Assembly (NCBI GenBank): GCA_019634955.1
Contig: JAHCAK010000017.1
Span: 1-64,000, forward strand
DNA length: 64,000 nt
Direction: 5' to 3'
Source: Burkholderiales bacterium
GTDB lineage: Bacteria; Pseudomonadota; Gammaproteobacteria; Burkholderiales; Usitatibacteraceae
The notes under the pieces are model-generated. The model did no database searches and was not told the origin of the DNA. It worked only from the letters and a program-made list of their open reading frames with translations. Of the stretch, positions 51,879-60,594 are shown piece after piece; the first letter of the stretch is position 1, and the number at the start of each line of letters is the position of its first letter. The translations under genes and the position numbers were made by a program.

Positions 51879-54371
51879 ATGAAATCGACGACCGACTGGC
51901 TGCCCGGCCAAGGCGACCGGCCGCCCCTGCCGGGGCGCGCCGCGATGGCGATCGCCGCCTTCGCGGTCGCCTATTACGCGCTTGCCGTGTTCGGCGTGGG
52001 CCTGCCCCTGCAAGCGCGTTTCCCGCTCTTCGTATGGCCGGCCGACGGGCTCGCGCTGGGCGCGTTCCTCGTCGCGCCGCGCGCGCTCTGGATCCCGTTC
52101 TCGGGCATCGCCTTCGCGGCCTCGCTCGCCACCGGGATGCAGGCCGGCATGGGCATGGAGGCCTCGACGGCCACGGCCCTCGTGAACGCGCTGGAGCCCG
52201 CGGTCATCGCCACGGTGCTGCTGCGGCTCTCGGAGCGGCGCACCGACATCGCCTCGCTGCAGGGCCTCACCGCCTTCCTCGTGAACCTGGTGCCGCTCTC
52301 CGCCGTGGTGTCCTTGGGCGATGCGTCCGTCACCTGGTGGCGGTTCGGGACCGACTTCCGCTCGCAGTGGACGGTCACCTTCGTCTCCGACTTCCTCAAC
52401 ATGGTGGTCGCGGCCCCGCTCGTGATCGCGTGGTTCCGCGGCGGCCTCGAGTCGGCGCTCGCCCCGTTCCGGGGGCGGCTCGCGGAGGTGGCGGTCCTCT
52501 ACGCGGGCCTCGTCCTCACCACGCACTTCGTCTTCCGCGCGCCGCCGGGCGGCCCCGGCTTCGCGGCGCCGCTCGCCTATCTCTGCTCGCCCTTCCTCAT
52601 CTGGGCGGCGCTGCGCTTCGGGGTGCGCGCGGCCACGCTCGGCATCGTCGCCTTCGCCCTCATCGCCGACTGGCACACCGCGCACGGGCTGGGGCCCTAC
52701 GCGATCCCCGGCTTCGCGGAGTGGACGGCGCTGCTGCAGCTGCACGGCTTCGTGGCGGCCACCACCGTCACGACGCTCTTCGCCGCGGCGCTGCTCGCGG
52801 AGCGCGAGACGGCGGCGGCGGCCACCGAGGCGTGGCGGCGCCGCTACGAGGCCGCCATCCGCGCGAGCGGCAACCTGCTCTACGAGCTGGACCCGGCCTC
52901 CGGCACGATCCTGTGGGATGGCGATACGCGCGCCGTGCTGGGCGCCCCGGCCGAGGAGATCGCAACGGTGGGCCAGTGGGGCGAGCGCGTGCACCCCGAC
53001 GACCTGCCGCGCCTGCGCACCGTGCGCGACCGCCTGTTCGCGGGCGAAGTGACGCACATCGCGCTGGAGCACCGGCTGCGGCGCGGCGAGGGCGAGTGGA
53101 TCACCGTGGGCGTGAACGGCTACGCGATCGTGGACCCCACGCGGCGCAAGGCCGGCCGGCGCATCATCATCGGCTTCGTGAGCGACGTCTCGGAGCGCGT
53201 GCGCGCCGAGGCCGAGCGCCAGGCGCTCGCCGCGCAGCTGCGGCAGGCGGAGAAGATGGAGGCCGTGGGGCGCCTCGCGGGCGGCATCGCCCACGACTTC
53301 AACAACATCCTCGGCGCGATCCTCGGCTACGGCGAGCTCGCGCAGGCGAAGGCGCAGGCCGACCCGCAGCTCAAGCGCTACGTGGACACGATCGTGAACG
53401 CCGGCAACCGCGCCAAGGCGCTGGTCGCGCAGATCCTCGCCTACAGCCGCGCCGAGAGCGGCATCCGCGAGCCGGTGTTCCTCGGGCCCGTGCTCACGGA
53501 GGTGGCGGAGCTCCTGCGCGGCTCCTCGTCGGGGGCGGTGGAGGTGCGCCTCGCCGTGCCGCCCGAGCAGCTCGCGGTGACGGGCGACCCCACGCGCCTG
53601 CACCAGCTGGTGATGAACCTGGCCTCCAACGCCATTCACGCCATGCCCGGCGGCGGCGTGCTCGAGATCTCGCTCGAGGCGCGCACGCTCGCCTCGCCCG
53701 TGCGGACGCGCCTTTCGGAGGTGGCGCCCGGCGAGTGGTCGGTGGTGCGCGTGAAGGACAGCGGGGAGGGCATCCCTGCCGCCGTGATCGACCGCATCTT
53801 CGAGCCGTTCTTCACCACCAAGCCCGCGGGCCGCGGCACCGGCCTGGGCCTCGCCCTCGTGCACTCGATCGTGAAGGAGCATGGCGGCGCGATCGACGTG
53901 GAGAGCGAGGTGGGCAAGGGCACGACCTTCACCGTGTGGCTGCCGCGCCTCGAGGAAGCGGGCCTCGGCGAGGCGGGGGAGGAGGCGCCGCTCGCCGGCC
54001 GCGGGCAGGTGATCCTCGCCGTGGACGACGAGCCGGAGGTGCTCGCCGCGCTCGAGGAGATGCTCGCGACCCTGGGCTACGAGCCCGCCGGCTACACCGA
54101 CAGCCGCGCCGCGCTGGAGGCGTTCCGCGCCGGGCCCGGCCGCTTCGAGGCGGTGATCAGCGACGAGGTGATGCCGGGCCTGCACGGCACGCAGCTCGCC
54201 GTGGAGCTGCGCAAGGCGAACCCCGCCATCCCCATCGTGATCGCCACCGGCTTCGGCGGCGCGGGTTTCGAGACGCGGGCCCACTCGGCCGGCGTGAACC
54301 GCATCCTGCGCAAGCCCTACCGCATGCAGGACATCGGCGAGGCGCTGCGCGGGATCTTCGGGTCGGCTTGA
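51879..54371 (+). CDS. MASE1-PAS hybrid histidine kinase
   Basis: 830 aa. A MASE1-type membrane sensor of about eight helices (residues ~20-300, with WPADGLALGAFL), a PAS domain (~320-445), HisKA with H472 in GGIAHDFNNILG, HATPase with N, G1 (DSGEGIP) and G2 (GRGTGLGLALV) boxes, then a receiver domain with D762. The GGIAHDFNN H-box is that of the HPK4 class. The ATG at 51879 is the likely start, 23 nt after a TAGAAT element. Ligand unknown. Divergent from the OmpR-type regulator. Confidence 0.92.
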   Translation: MKSTTDWLPGQGDRPPLPGRAAMAIAAFAVAYYALAVFGVGLPLQARFPLFVWPADGLALGAFLVAPRALWIPFSGIAFAASLATGMQAGMGMEASTATALVNALEPAVIATVLLRLSERRTDIASLQGLTAFLVNLVPLSAVVSLGDASVTWWRFGTDFRSQWTVTFVSDFLNMVVAAPLVIAWFRGGLESALAPFRGRLAEVAVLYAGLVLTTHFVFRAPPGGPGFAAPLAYLCSPFLIWAALRFGVRAATLGIVAFALIADWHTAHGLGPYAIPGFAEWTALLQLHGFVAATTVTTLFAAALLAERETAAAATEAWRRRYEAAIRASGNLLYELDPASGTILWDGDTRAVLGAPAEEIATVGQWGERVHPDDLPRLRTVRDRLFAGEVTHIALEHRLRRGEGEWITVGVNGYAIVDPTRRKAGRRIIIGFVSDVSERVRAEAERQALAAQLRQAEKMEAVGRLAGGIAHDFNNILGAILGYGELAQAKAQADPQLKRYVDTIVNAGNRAKALVAQILAYSRAESGIREPVFLGPVLTEVAELLRGSSSGAVEVRLAVPPEQLAVTGDPTRLHQLVMNLASNAIHAMPGGGVLEISLEARTLASPVRTRLSEVAPGEWSVVRVKDSGEGIPAAVIDRIFEPFFTTKPAGRGTGLGLALVHSIVKEHGGAIDVESEVGKGTTFTVWLPRLEEAGLGEAGEEAPLAGRGQVILAVDDEPEVLAALEEMLATLGYEPAGYTDSRAALEAFRAGPGRFEAVISDEVMPGLHGTQLAVELRKANPAIPIVIATGFGGAGFETRAHSAGVNRILRKPYRMQDIGEALRGIFGSA

Positions 54372-54493
54372 GGGCCGCCCGGCTACGGCTGTAACCTGCC
54401 CGCTGACCGTCGTAACGGCCCGGTAGCCCGCGCGCGCCAGAATGGCGGCGTGCCGGGAACTCCTCCCGGCGATCGGACCGGGGAGCGGGAATC

Positions 54494-55381
54494 ATGATCG
54501 ACGGGGGGCGCGCGCCGGCGGGCGCGCCGGGGATGGGCGGGGTGCCGCCCGCGTTTCGCATGGCGACGAGCTTCCAGCCTCTCTACTCGGTCCACTCGGC
54601 GTCCCTCGCGGGATACGAGGCGCTGGCGCGCCCGGTCACCGCCGCGGGAGAGCCCATCGGGCCGGCCGCCTACTTCGCCGCCCACGCCGGCTTCGAGCTG
54701 CCGCGCATCGACCGCGAGTGCCGGCGCGCGCACCTGTCGCGCTTCGTGACGCTCGACGATGGCGCCGGGTTCCTCTACCTCAACATCCACCCGCGGGCGC
54801 TGCTCGCCGACGCCATCGCCGACCTCCGGTCGGAGCTCGCGCTGCACGGCCTCGCGCCCGCGCGCGTCTGCATCGAGGTGCTGGAGGAGGACAGCGGCGA
54901 CGAGGGGCTCCTCGCCGAGGCCGTCTCGGCCTGCCGCCAGGCCGGCATCCGCGTGGCCATGGACGACTTCGGCATCGCGCGCTCCAATTTCGACCGCGTG
55001 GCCGCCCTCGCGCCGGACTTCGTGAAGATCGACCGCTCGCTGCTCAACGAGGCCGTGGGCTGCGCCAAGGCGAGGCGGCTGCTGCCCTCCGTCGTGCGGC
55101 TGCTGCACGAGGCGGGCACGCAGGTGGTGGTGGAAGGCATCGAGGAGGCGCCCGAGGCCCTGTGCGCCATCGAGGCCGGCGCGGATTTCGTGCAGGGCTA
55201 CTACTTCGGCGTGCCGCGGCCCTCGCTGGTGCAGGACCCGATGGCCGTCGACCTCATCTGCCGGCTGAAGCGCCTGCGCACCGTGTGCGAGGCGGAGCCC
55301 GCCGACTGCAGCCCCGAGACCGTCGCCGGCTGCATCGGGAAGCTGCTCGCCGCGGGGCGGGCGATGGGGACGGCGGGGTAG
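54494..55381 (+). CDS. EAL-domain protein (c-di-GMP phosphodiesterase)
   Basis: 295 aa. A stand-alone EAL domain from about residue 25 to 265: the EAL triplet at 42-44 (YEALARP), metal/substrate residues in YLNIHPRAL, CIEVLEE, MDDFG, VKIDRSLL, VEGIEE and QGYYFG are largely present, so it is probably active on c-di-GMP. No GGDEF domain and no membrane segment. GGGAGCGGGA precedes the ATG. It sits next to pilU-pilT, whose twitching motility is a typical c-di-GMP output. Confidence 0.9.
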   Translation: MIDGGRAPAGAPGMGGVPPAFRMATSFQPLYSVHSASLAGYEALARPVTAAGEPIGPAAYFAAHAGFELPRIDRECRRAHLSRFVTLDDGAGFLYLNIHPRALLADAIADLRSELALHGLAPARVCIEVLEEDSGDEGLLAEAVSACRQAGIRVAMDDFGIARSNFDRVAALAPDFVKIDRSLLNEAVGCAKARRLLPSVVRLLHEAGTQVVVEGIEEAPEALCAIEAGADFVQGYYFGVPRPSLVQDPMAVDLICRLKRLRTVCEAEPADCSPETVAGCIGKLLAAGRAMGTAG

Positions 55382-55385
55382 CTTG

Positions 55386-55425
55386 CCCTCATCCCCGGCC
55401 CCTCTCCCGGAAGGAGAAGGGAGGG
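55386..55425. repeat. Interspersed hairpin repeat between the EAL gene and pilU
   Basis: The sequence CCTCATCCCCGGCCCC followed by an imperfect hairpin (55399-55407 against 55413-55421, one mismatch) is a well-known intergenic string in G+C-rich proteobacteria. It fills the space between two convergent genes and probably serves as a bidirectional hairpin terminator or is a REP-type element. Confidence 0.6.
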
Positions 55426-55433
55426 AAGCGCCG

Positions 55434-56573
55434 CTATTTCACGATTTCCAGGTGGTCGAGGCCCGACCCCAGGTCGCGGTTCTTGGCGTTCTTGCTCTCG
55501 AGCTTGATCTTCAGGCGCAGGTCGTTCACCGAGTCGGCGTTCCGGAGCGCGTCCTCGTAGCTGATGAGGTCCTGCTCGAAGAGGTCGAAGAGCGCCTGGT
55601 CGAAGGTCTGCATGCCGAGCTCGCGCGAGCGGCTCATCAGCTCCTTCATCTCGTGCACCTCGCCCTTGAAGATGAGGTCCGACATGAGCGGCGAGTTGAG
55701 CATGATCTCGATGGCGGCCACGCGGCCCTTGGTGCCCTTCTTCGGGATGAGGCGCTGCGAGATGATGGCCTTCAGGTTGAGCGAGAGGTCCATGAGGAGC
55801 TGCGCGCGGCGCTCCTCGGGGAAGAAGTTGATGATGCGGTCCAGCGCCTGGTTGGTCGAGTTCGCGTGCAGGGTCGACATGCAAAGGTGGCCGGTCTCGG
55901 CGAAGGCGATGCCGTACTCCATCGTCTCGCGCTCGCGGATCTCGCCGATGAGGATCACGTCGGGGGCCTGGCGCAGCGTGTTCTTGAGGGCGTTGAACCA
56001 GTTGTCGGTGTCCACGCCCACCTCGCGCTGGCTCACGATGCAGTTCCGGTGCTCGTGGACGTACTCGACCGGGTCCTCGATCGTGATGATGTGGCCGTAG
56101 CTGTTCTCGTTGCGGTGCCCGATCATGGCCGCGAGCGAGGTCGACTTCCCCGAGCCCGTGCCGCCCACGAAGATCACGAGGCCGCGCTTGGTCATCGCCA
56201 CGTCCTTGAGCACGGGGGGCAGCCCCAGCTCGTCGAACTTGGGGATGGTCGTGGTGATGGTGCGAAGCACCAGCCCCACGCGCCCCTGCTGCACGAAGGC
56301 GTTCACGCGGAAGCGCCCGACGCCCGAGGGCGAGATGGCGAAGTTGCACTCGTTGGTCGCCTCGAACTCGGCCGCCTGCTTGTCCGTCATGATCGAGCGG
56401 GCGAGCTCCTGCGTGTGGATGGGCGACAGGCTCTGCTGCGACACGGGCGTGACCTTGCCGTCCACCTTCATGGCCGGCGGGAAGCCGGCGGTGATGAAGA
56501 GGTCCGAGCCCTTGCGCGCGATGAGCGCGCGCAGCAGGTCGTGCATGAACTTGAGTGACTGTTCGCGTTCCAT
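55434..56573 (-). CDS. pilU: Type IV pilus retraction ATPase PilU
   Basis: 379 aa, PilT-dependent accessory retraction motor. Walker A GGTGSGKSTSLAA, Asp box and Walker B VILIGEIRERETMEY, His box GHLCMSTLHANS. The AIRNLIRE motif required for PilT function is replaced by LMSDLIFKGEV, the difference that marks PilU. It follows pilT by 19 bp on the same strand. Confidence 0.95.
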   Translation of the reverse strand: MEREQSLKFMHDLLRALIARKGSDLFITAGFPPAMKVDGKVTPVSQQSLSPIHTQELARSIMTDKQAAEFEATNECNFAISPSGVGRFRVNAFVQQGRVGLVLRTITTTIPKFDELGLPPVLKDVAMTKRGLVIFVGGTGSGKSTSLAAMIGHRNENSYGHIITIEDPVEYVHEHRNCIVSQREVGVDTDNWFNALKNTLRQAPDVILIGEIRERETMEYGIAFAETGHLCMSTLHANSTNQALDRIINFFPEERRAQLLMDLSLNLKAIISQRLIPKKGTKGRVAAIEIMLNSPLMSDLIFKGEVHEMKELMSRSRELGMQTFDQALFDLFEQDLISYEDALRNADSVNDLRLKIKLESKNAKNRDLGSGLDHLEIVK

Positions 56574-56592
56574 GGGGTGCCCTTCCCGGCGG

Positions 56593-57639
56593 TCAGCCGC
56601 CGACGAATGCGTCCTTGTTGGCGGCCTTGGAGCGCGCCTCGGGGATCGAGATGAGGTTCCTCTTCACGAGGTCCTGCAGGTTCTGGTCCAGCGTCTGCAT
56701 GCCGAGCGCCTGGCCGGTCTGGATGGACGAGTACATCTGCGCGACCTTCGCCTCGCGGATGAGGTTGCGGATGGCGGGGGTGCCGATCATGATCTCGTGC
56801 GCCGCCACGCGGCCGCTGCCGTCCTTGGTCTTGCAGAGCGTCTGCGAGATCACGGCGCGAAGCGACTCCGAGAGCATCGCGCGGATCATCTCCTTCTCCG
56901 CCGCCGGGAACACGTCGATGATCCGGTCGACCGTCTTCGCGGCGGACGACGTGTGCAGCGTCCCGAACACGAGGTGGCCCGTCTCGGCCGCGGTCATCGC
57001 GAGGCGGATGGTCTCGAGGTCGCGCATCTCGCCCACGAGGATGATGTCCGGGTCCTCGCGAAGGGCGCTGCGCAGCGCGTTGGAGAACGACAGCGTGTGC
57101 GGCCCCACCTCGCGCTGGTTGATGAGGCACTTCTTGGCCTCGTGCACGAACTCGATCGGGTCCTCCACCGTGAGGATGTGGCCGTACTCGTTCTCGTTCA
57201 CGTCGTTGATCATCGCCGCGAGCGTGGTCGACTTGCCCGAGCCCGTCGGGCCCGTCACGAGCACGAGGCCCCGCGGGTACTTGGCGATCTCGGCGAAGAT
57301 CTTGGGCGCGTGCAGGTCCTCCAGCGTGAGCACCTTCGAGGGAATCGTCCGGAACACGGCACCGGCGCCGCGGTTCTGGTTGAAGGCGTTGACGCGGAAG
57401 CGCGCGAGGTTGGGGATCTCGAAGGAGAAGTCGACCTCCAGCGTCTCCTCGTACACCTTGCGCTGGGAGTCGTTCATGATGTCGTAGACCATCCCGTGCA
57501 CGTCCTTGTGCTCGAGCGGCGGCACGTTGATGCGGCGCACGTCGCCGTGCACGCGGATCATGGGCGGCAGGCCCGCGGACAGGTGCAGGTCGCTGGCCTT
57601 GTTCTTCACGGAGAATGCGAGGAGCTCGGCGATGTCCAT
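56593..57639 (-). CDS. pilT: Type IV pilus retraction ATPase PilT
   Basis: 348 aa hexameric motor for pilus retraction and twitching. Walker A GPTGSGKSTTLAA, Walker B DIILVGEMRD, GHLVFGTLHTSSA and an exact AIRNLIRE motif near residue 290. The ATG at 57639 with AGAAGAG upstream matches the conserved MDIAELLAFSVKNKASDLHLS start. Divergent from yggS, with which it is neighbour in most beta- and gammaproteobacteria. Confidence 0.97.
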   Translation of the reverse strand: MDIAELLAFSVKNKASDLHLSAGLPPMIRVHGDVRRINVPPLEHKDVHGMVYDIMNDSQRKVYEETLEVDFSFEIPNLARFRVNAFNQNRGAGAVFRTIPSKVLTLEDLHAPKIFAEIAKYPRGLVLVTGPTGSGKSTTLAAMINDVNENEYGHILTVEDPIEFVHEAKKCLINQREVGPHTLSFSNALRSALREDPDIILVGEMRDLETIRLAMTAAETGHLVFGTLHTSSAAKTVDRIIDVFPAAEKEMIRAMLSESLRAVISQTLCKTKDGSGRVAAHEIMIGTPAIRNLIREAKVAQMYSSIQTGQALGMQTLDQNLQDLVKRNLISIPEARSKAANKDAFVGG

Positions 57640-57702
57640 CTCTTCTTTCTCGCGGGCGGTGGAAGGGAACGGCGCTCGGGCGGGAGAGGCTCGGGGCCAG
57701 AG

Positions 57703-57708
57703 TAGAAT
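57703..57708 (+). promoter_or_regulatory. -10 element (TAGAAT) of yggS
   Basis: TAGAAT ends 22 nt before the yggS ATG, in the intergenic region divergent from pilT. No obvious -35 is present. Confidence 0.4.
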
Positions 57709-57730
57709 GCGCCAGTTGAGCGAGCCGATT

Positions 57731-58426
57731 ATGTCTCCAATCGCCGAAAACCTGCAAGAAGCCAGAAGGCGCATTTCCGAGGCGTTACAAGGGGATAGCC
57801 GCGTCGTCACGCTGGTGGCCGTCTCCAAGACCCATCCGCCGGAAATGGTGCGCGAGGCCTGGGCGGCCGGGCAGCGCGACTTCGGCGAGAACTACGTGCA
57901 GGAAGGCGTGGCCAAGATCGCGGCGCTCGCGGACCTCGCGGCGACCTGGCACTTCATCGGCGCGCTGCAGAGCAACAAGGCGCGAGAGGTCGCCGAGCGC
58001 TTCGACTGGGTGCACGGCGTGGACCGCGCGAAGATCGCCGACCTCCTGTCGCGCCACCGGCCGGCCGGGCGCGCGCCGCTGCAGGTGTGCGTGGAGGTGA
58101 ACATCAGCGAGGAGGCGACCAAGTCCGGCGTGAAGCCCGGCGAGGCGCTGGCGCTCGCCCGGCACGTGGCCTCGCTCCCCGGGCTGCGCTTGCGCGGCCT
58201 CATGGGCATGGCGAGCCCCTCGGGCGACGAGGCGAAGGCCCGCGGCGAGTTCGCCGTGCTGCGCCGCGAGCTGGAGGCGATCCGCGCCGCCGGCATCGCG
58301 TGCGACACGCTTTCCATGGGCATGAGCCAGGACTGGCGCGCGGCGCTGGCCGAGGGCGCAACGATGCTTCGCATCGGCACGGCGATCTTCGGCGCCCGCG
58401 AGGCGCACGCGTGGAGGGCGGCATGA
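57731..58426 (+). CDS. yggS: PLP homeostasis protein YggS (PLPBP)
   Basis: 231 aa fold-type III PLP-binding protein that buffers pyridoxal phosphate. PLP lysine in VAVSKTHP, then FGENYVQE, WHFIGALQSNK, SMGMSQDW and the phosphate-binding LRIGTAIFG. Start ATG at 57731; the longer upstream frame is the antisense of pilT. Overlaps proC by 4 bp. Confidence 0.95.
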   Translation: MSPIAENLQEARRRISEALQGDSRVVTLVAVSKTHPPEMVREAWAAGQRDFGENYVQEGVAKIAALADLAATWHFIGALQSNKAREVAERFDWVHGVDRAKIADLLSRHRPAGRAPLQVCVEVNISEEATKSGVKPGEALALARHVASLPGLRLRGLMGMASPSGDEAKARGEFAVLRRELEAIRAAGIACDTLSMGMSQDWRAALAEGATMLRIGTAIFGAREAHAWRAA

Positions 58427-59232
58427 AGGTGGCCTTCATCGGCGGCGGCAACATGGGCGCGGCCATCATCGGGGGCCTCGTGGGCAAGGGCTTCGCGGGG
58501 GCCGGCATCACCGTGGTGGAGCCGGGCGCGGCGTCCCGGGAGTCGCTCGCTTCCCGCTTCGGCGTGGCCGTGCGCGAGTCGGCGGCGGGCCTGCCGGCGC
58601 AGGAGGCGATCGTGCTCGCGGTGAAGCCCCAGCAGATGCGCGAGGCCGTGCGTCCGCTGCTTCCGCTCGACCCGGCCACCGTCGTGGTCACCATCGCCGC
58701 CGGCATCCGCATCGCCGACCTCTCGCGCTGGCTCGGGGGGCACGCGGCGATCGTGCGCGCCATGCCCAACACGCCGGCGCTGGTGCACGCGGGCATCACC
58801 GGCCTCTTCGCGCCGCCGTCGGTCGACGCCTCCGGCCGCGCGCGCGCCGAGGCCCTGCTCGCCGCCGTGGGCGACACGGTGTGGCTGCCGCGCGAGGAGG
58901 ATCTCGACGCGGTGACCGCCGTCTCCGGCAGCGGCCCGGCCTATGTCTTCTACTTCATCGAGGCGCTGGAGCGCGCGGCCGTCGAGCTGGGCATCGCGCC
59001 CGGCCCGGCGCGGCAGCTCGCGCTCGCGACCTTCCTCGGCGCGGCGAAGCTCGCGCGGGCGCGGGGCGAGGACCCCGCGGTGCTGCGCGCGCAGGTGACC
59101 TCGAAGGGCGGGACGACGGAGCGCGCGCTGGGCGAGATGGAGGCCGCGGGCCTCAAGGCGCGCTTCGTGGAGGCGGTGAAGGCCGCGCGGGAGCGCTCGC
59201 GCGAGCTGGGCGAAGAGTTCGGGAAGGGCTAG
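58423..59232 (+). CDS. proC: Pyrroline-5-carboxylate reductase
   Basis: 269 aa, last step of proline synthesis. N-terminal Rossmann FIGGGNMGAAIIGGL, VRAMPNTPA, and the signature AVSGSGPAYVFYFIEAL...QVTSKGGTT. The ATG overlaps the yggS stop (ATGA). Followed 6 bp later by yggT. Confidence 0.96.
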   Translation: MKVAFIGGGNMGAAIIGGLVGKGFAGAGITVVEPGAASRESLASRFGVAVRESAAGLPAQEAIVLAVKPQQMREAVRPLLPLDPATVVVTIAAGIRIADLSRWLGGHAAIVRAMPNTPALVHAGITGLFAPPSVDASGRARAEALLAAVGDTVWLPREEDLDAVTAVSGSGPAYVFYFIEALERAAVELGIAPGPARQLALATFLGAAKLARARGEDPAVLRAQVTSKGGTTERALGEMEAAGLKARFVEAVKAARERSRELGEEFGKG

Positions 59233-59238
59233 CCGCGC

Positions 59239-59823
59239 ATGCTCACCCAGGCCCTCGCCTTCGTCATCGAGACGATCTTCAACATCTTCATCCTCACGGC
59301 GCTGGTGCGCTTCTGGATGCAGGTGCTGCGCGCGCCGGCGAGGAACCCGCTCGCGCAGTTCACGATGGCGCTCACCGACTTCGCCGTGAAGCCGATGCGC
59401 CGCCTGCTGCCGGGCTTCTTCAAGCTGGACGTGGCCTCGCTTGCCGTGGCCTGGATCGCGGAAGTGATCCTGCTCGCGATCGTGTCGCTGCTGCAGGGCG
59501 TGGAGATCGTGAACGGGACGGCGCTCTCCGTGCTCCTCTTCCTCGCGCTGGTGAAGCTGCTGCGCCTCACCGTCTACATCATCATGGGCGCGGTGTTCCT
59601 GCAGGCGATCCTCTCCTGGGTGAACCCCTACCACCCGGTGGCGCCGTTCTTCGAGGCGATGACCCGCCCCTTCCTCAAGCCCTTCCAGCGCGCCATCCCG
59701 CCCATCGGCGGGGTGGACATCACCCCGGTGCTCGTCCTCATCGCCTGCCAGCTGGTGCTCATGCTGCCGGTGGCCTGGCTGGAGGGCGAGGCGCTGCGCA
59801 TGATCGCCCGCTTCGCCCTCTAG
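59239..59823 (+). CDS. yggT: YggT family membrane protein
   Basis: 194 aa with two YggT repeats, each a pair of helices; the second contains ILSWVNPYHPVAPFFEAMTRPFLKPFQRAIPP, the first the equivalent FWMQVLRAPARNPLAQF. Function poorly known; linked to osmotic or K+ tolerance and, in plants and cyanobacteria, to membrane complex assembly. Third gene of the yggS-proC-yggT operon. Confidence 0.92.
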   Translation: MLTQALAFVIETIFNIFILTALVRFWMQVLRAPARNPLAQFTMALTDFAVKPMRRLLPGFFKLDVASLAVAWIAEVILLAIVSLLQGVEIVNGTALSVLLFLALVKLLRLTVYIIMGAVFLQAILSWVNPYHPVAPFFEAMTRPFLKPFQRAIPPIGGVDITPVLVLIACQLVLMLPVAWLEGEALRMIARFAL

Positions 59824-59927
59824 GGCGCCTTCTCCCCGGGGCGGGTGTGCGAAACCGCACCGCCCCGCGCGGAATATTCCATCCGTAACCATCGCATTCC
59901 TCCGGCGAGCGAGGCGGCGGGGATGCG

Positions 59928-59951
59928 TAGTCTGGGCACCAACGCGAAACG
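59928..59951 (+). promoter_or_regulatory. Putative -10 and leader start of the first small membrane protein gene
   Basis: TAGTCT at 59928 begins a 24-bp block that matches 17 of 24 positions with the block starting TAGATT at 60502, and both lie about 90 nt before a start codon. The 193-bp gap here also contains the perfect 10-bp palindrome GGAATATTCC (59871-59880). No -35 hexamer is clear, so another sigma factor is possible. Confidence 0.35.
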
Positions 59952-60016
59952 CCAGTTCGCGCCGCCCGGAGCCGGCAGCTTCCTGCCGGGGGCAGAAGGA
60001 CAGGAAAGGAAATGCC

Positions 60017-60226
60017 ATGGAACTCATCGCCGCCGCCGTCGCCGCCTACGCCGTCTTCATCCCGGTCTTCCTCGCGCTCGAGGTCGCCACGCCGCACCCC
60101 GGCGCCGCCCGCTACCCGGTCGCGATGCCGTCCGCCGAGGAGGCCGCGGCCGCCTGGCTGGCCGCCCACCCCCTGAAGGCCCCGGCCGCCGCCGCCAACG
60201 ACGCCTTCGAGCGCATCGCCGCCTGA
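60017..60226 (+). CDS. Small single-helix membrane or exported protein
   Basis: 69 aa. A strong ribosome site (GGAAAGGAAA) precedes the ATG. An N-terminal hydrophobic stretch (about 3-24) is followed by an Ala/Pro-rich tail that ends AANDAFERIAA. The tail resembles the end of the third small protein here (APANDPDFRRAA). I do not recognise the family. The high Ala content and good ribosome site argue for a real gene. Confidence 0.55.
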   Translation: MELIAAAVAAYAVFIPVFLALEVATPHPGAARYPVAMPSAEEAAAAWLAAHPLKAPAAAANDAFERIAA

Positions 60227-60240
60227 GCCCGGAGCGCGCC

Positions 60241-60414
60241 ATGGATCTCTCCCCCTTCGCGATCGCCCTGGTGGTCGTCTCCCTGCCCATCGTCGGGTTC
60301 GTGGCCGTGGCCGCCTGGCTGGCCGAGCGCCGGATCGGGCGGGTGCGGCTGGTCGACCGAACCGGCAAGACGGTGGCCGAGGTGGTCCTGGGCCACCCCG
60401 ACGAGCGCGGCTGA
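60241..60414 (+). CDS. Small single-helix membrane protein
   Basis: 57 aa. Residues 6-28 form one transmembrane helix (IALVVVSLPIVGFVAVAAWLA), then a basic and beta-prone C-terminus (RIGRVRLVDRTGKTVAEVVLG). No good ribosome site is seen beyond GAGCG; it starts 14 bp after the previous stop and so could be translated from the same message. A longer frame through it is a shadow of the first small gene. Function unknown. Confidence 0.45.
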   Translation: MDLSPFAIALVVVSLPIVGFVAVAAWLAERRIGRVRLVDRTGKTVAEVVLGHPDERG

Positions 60415-60501
60415 CCCGCCCATACCCCCCGCCCGGACGCGTTTCGGACCCGGATTTCGCCAGTTCGTCGCATCGCGCTGGCGGCACGGGGGGGCGGGGC
60501 C

Positions 60502-60525
60502 TAGATTGCGGTCCAACGCGGGACG
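60502..60525 (+). promoter_or_regulatory. Putative -10 and leader start of the third small protein gene
   Basis: TAGATT at 60502-60507 starts a block similar to that at 59928 and lies 93 nt before the ATG at 60595. The leader is purine-rich near its end (GGAAAGGGGCCGGAAACG). Similarity of leader and spacing suggests a duplicated control region. Confidence 0.35.
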
Positions 60526-60594
60526 AAACCCGCGGCGCCCCCCGGAAAGGGGCCGGAAACGAACCCGACAACGACACAGCCCAGGAGACCGAAA

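Noticed and set aside
59845-60414. One 189-codon gene spanning the first two small ORFs
   Set aside because: Its first two thirds is a low-complexity Arg/Gly/Pro reading of the 69-aa gene, which has the better ribosome site; only the last 57 codons look like a protein.
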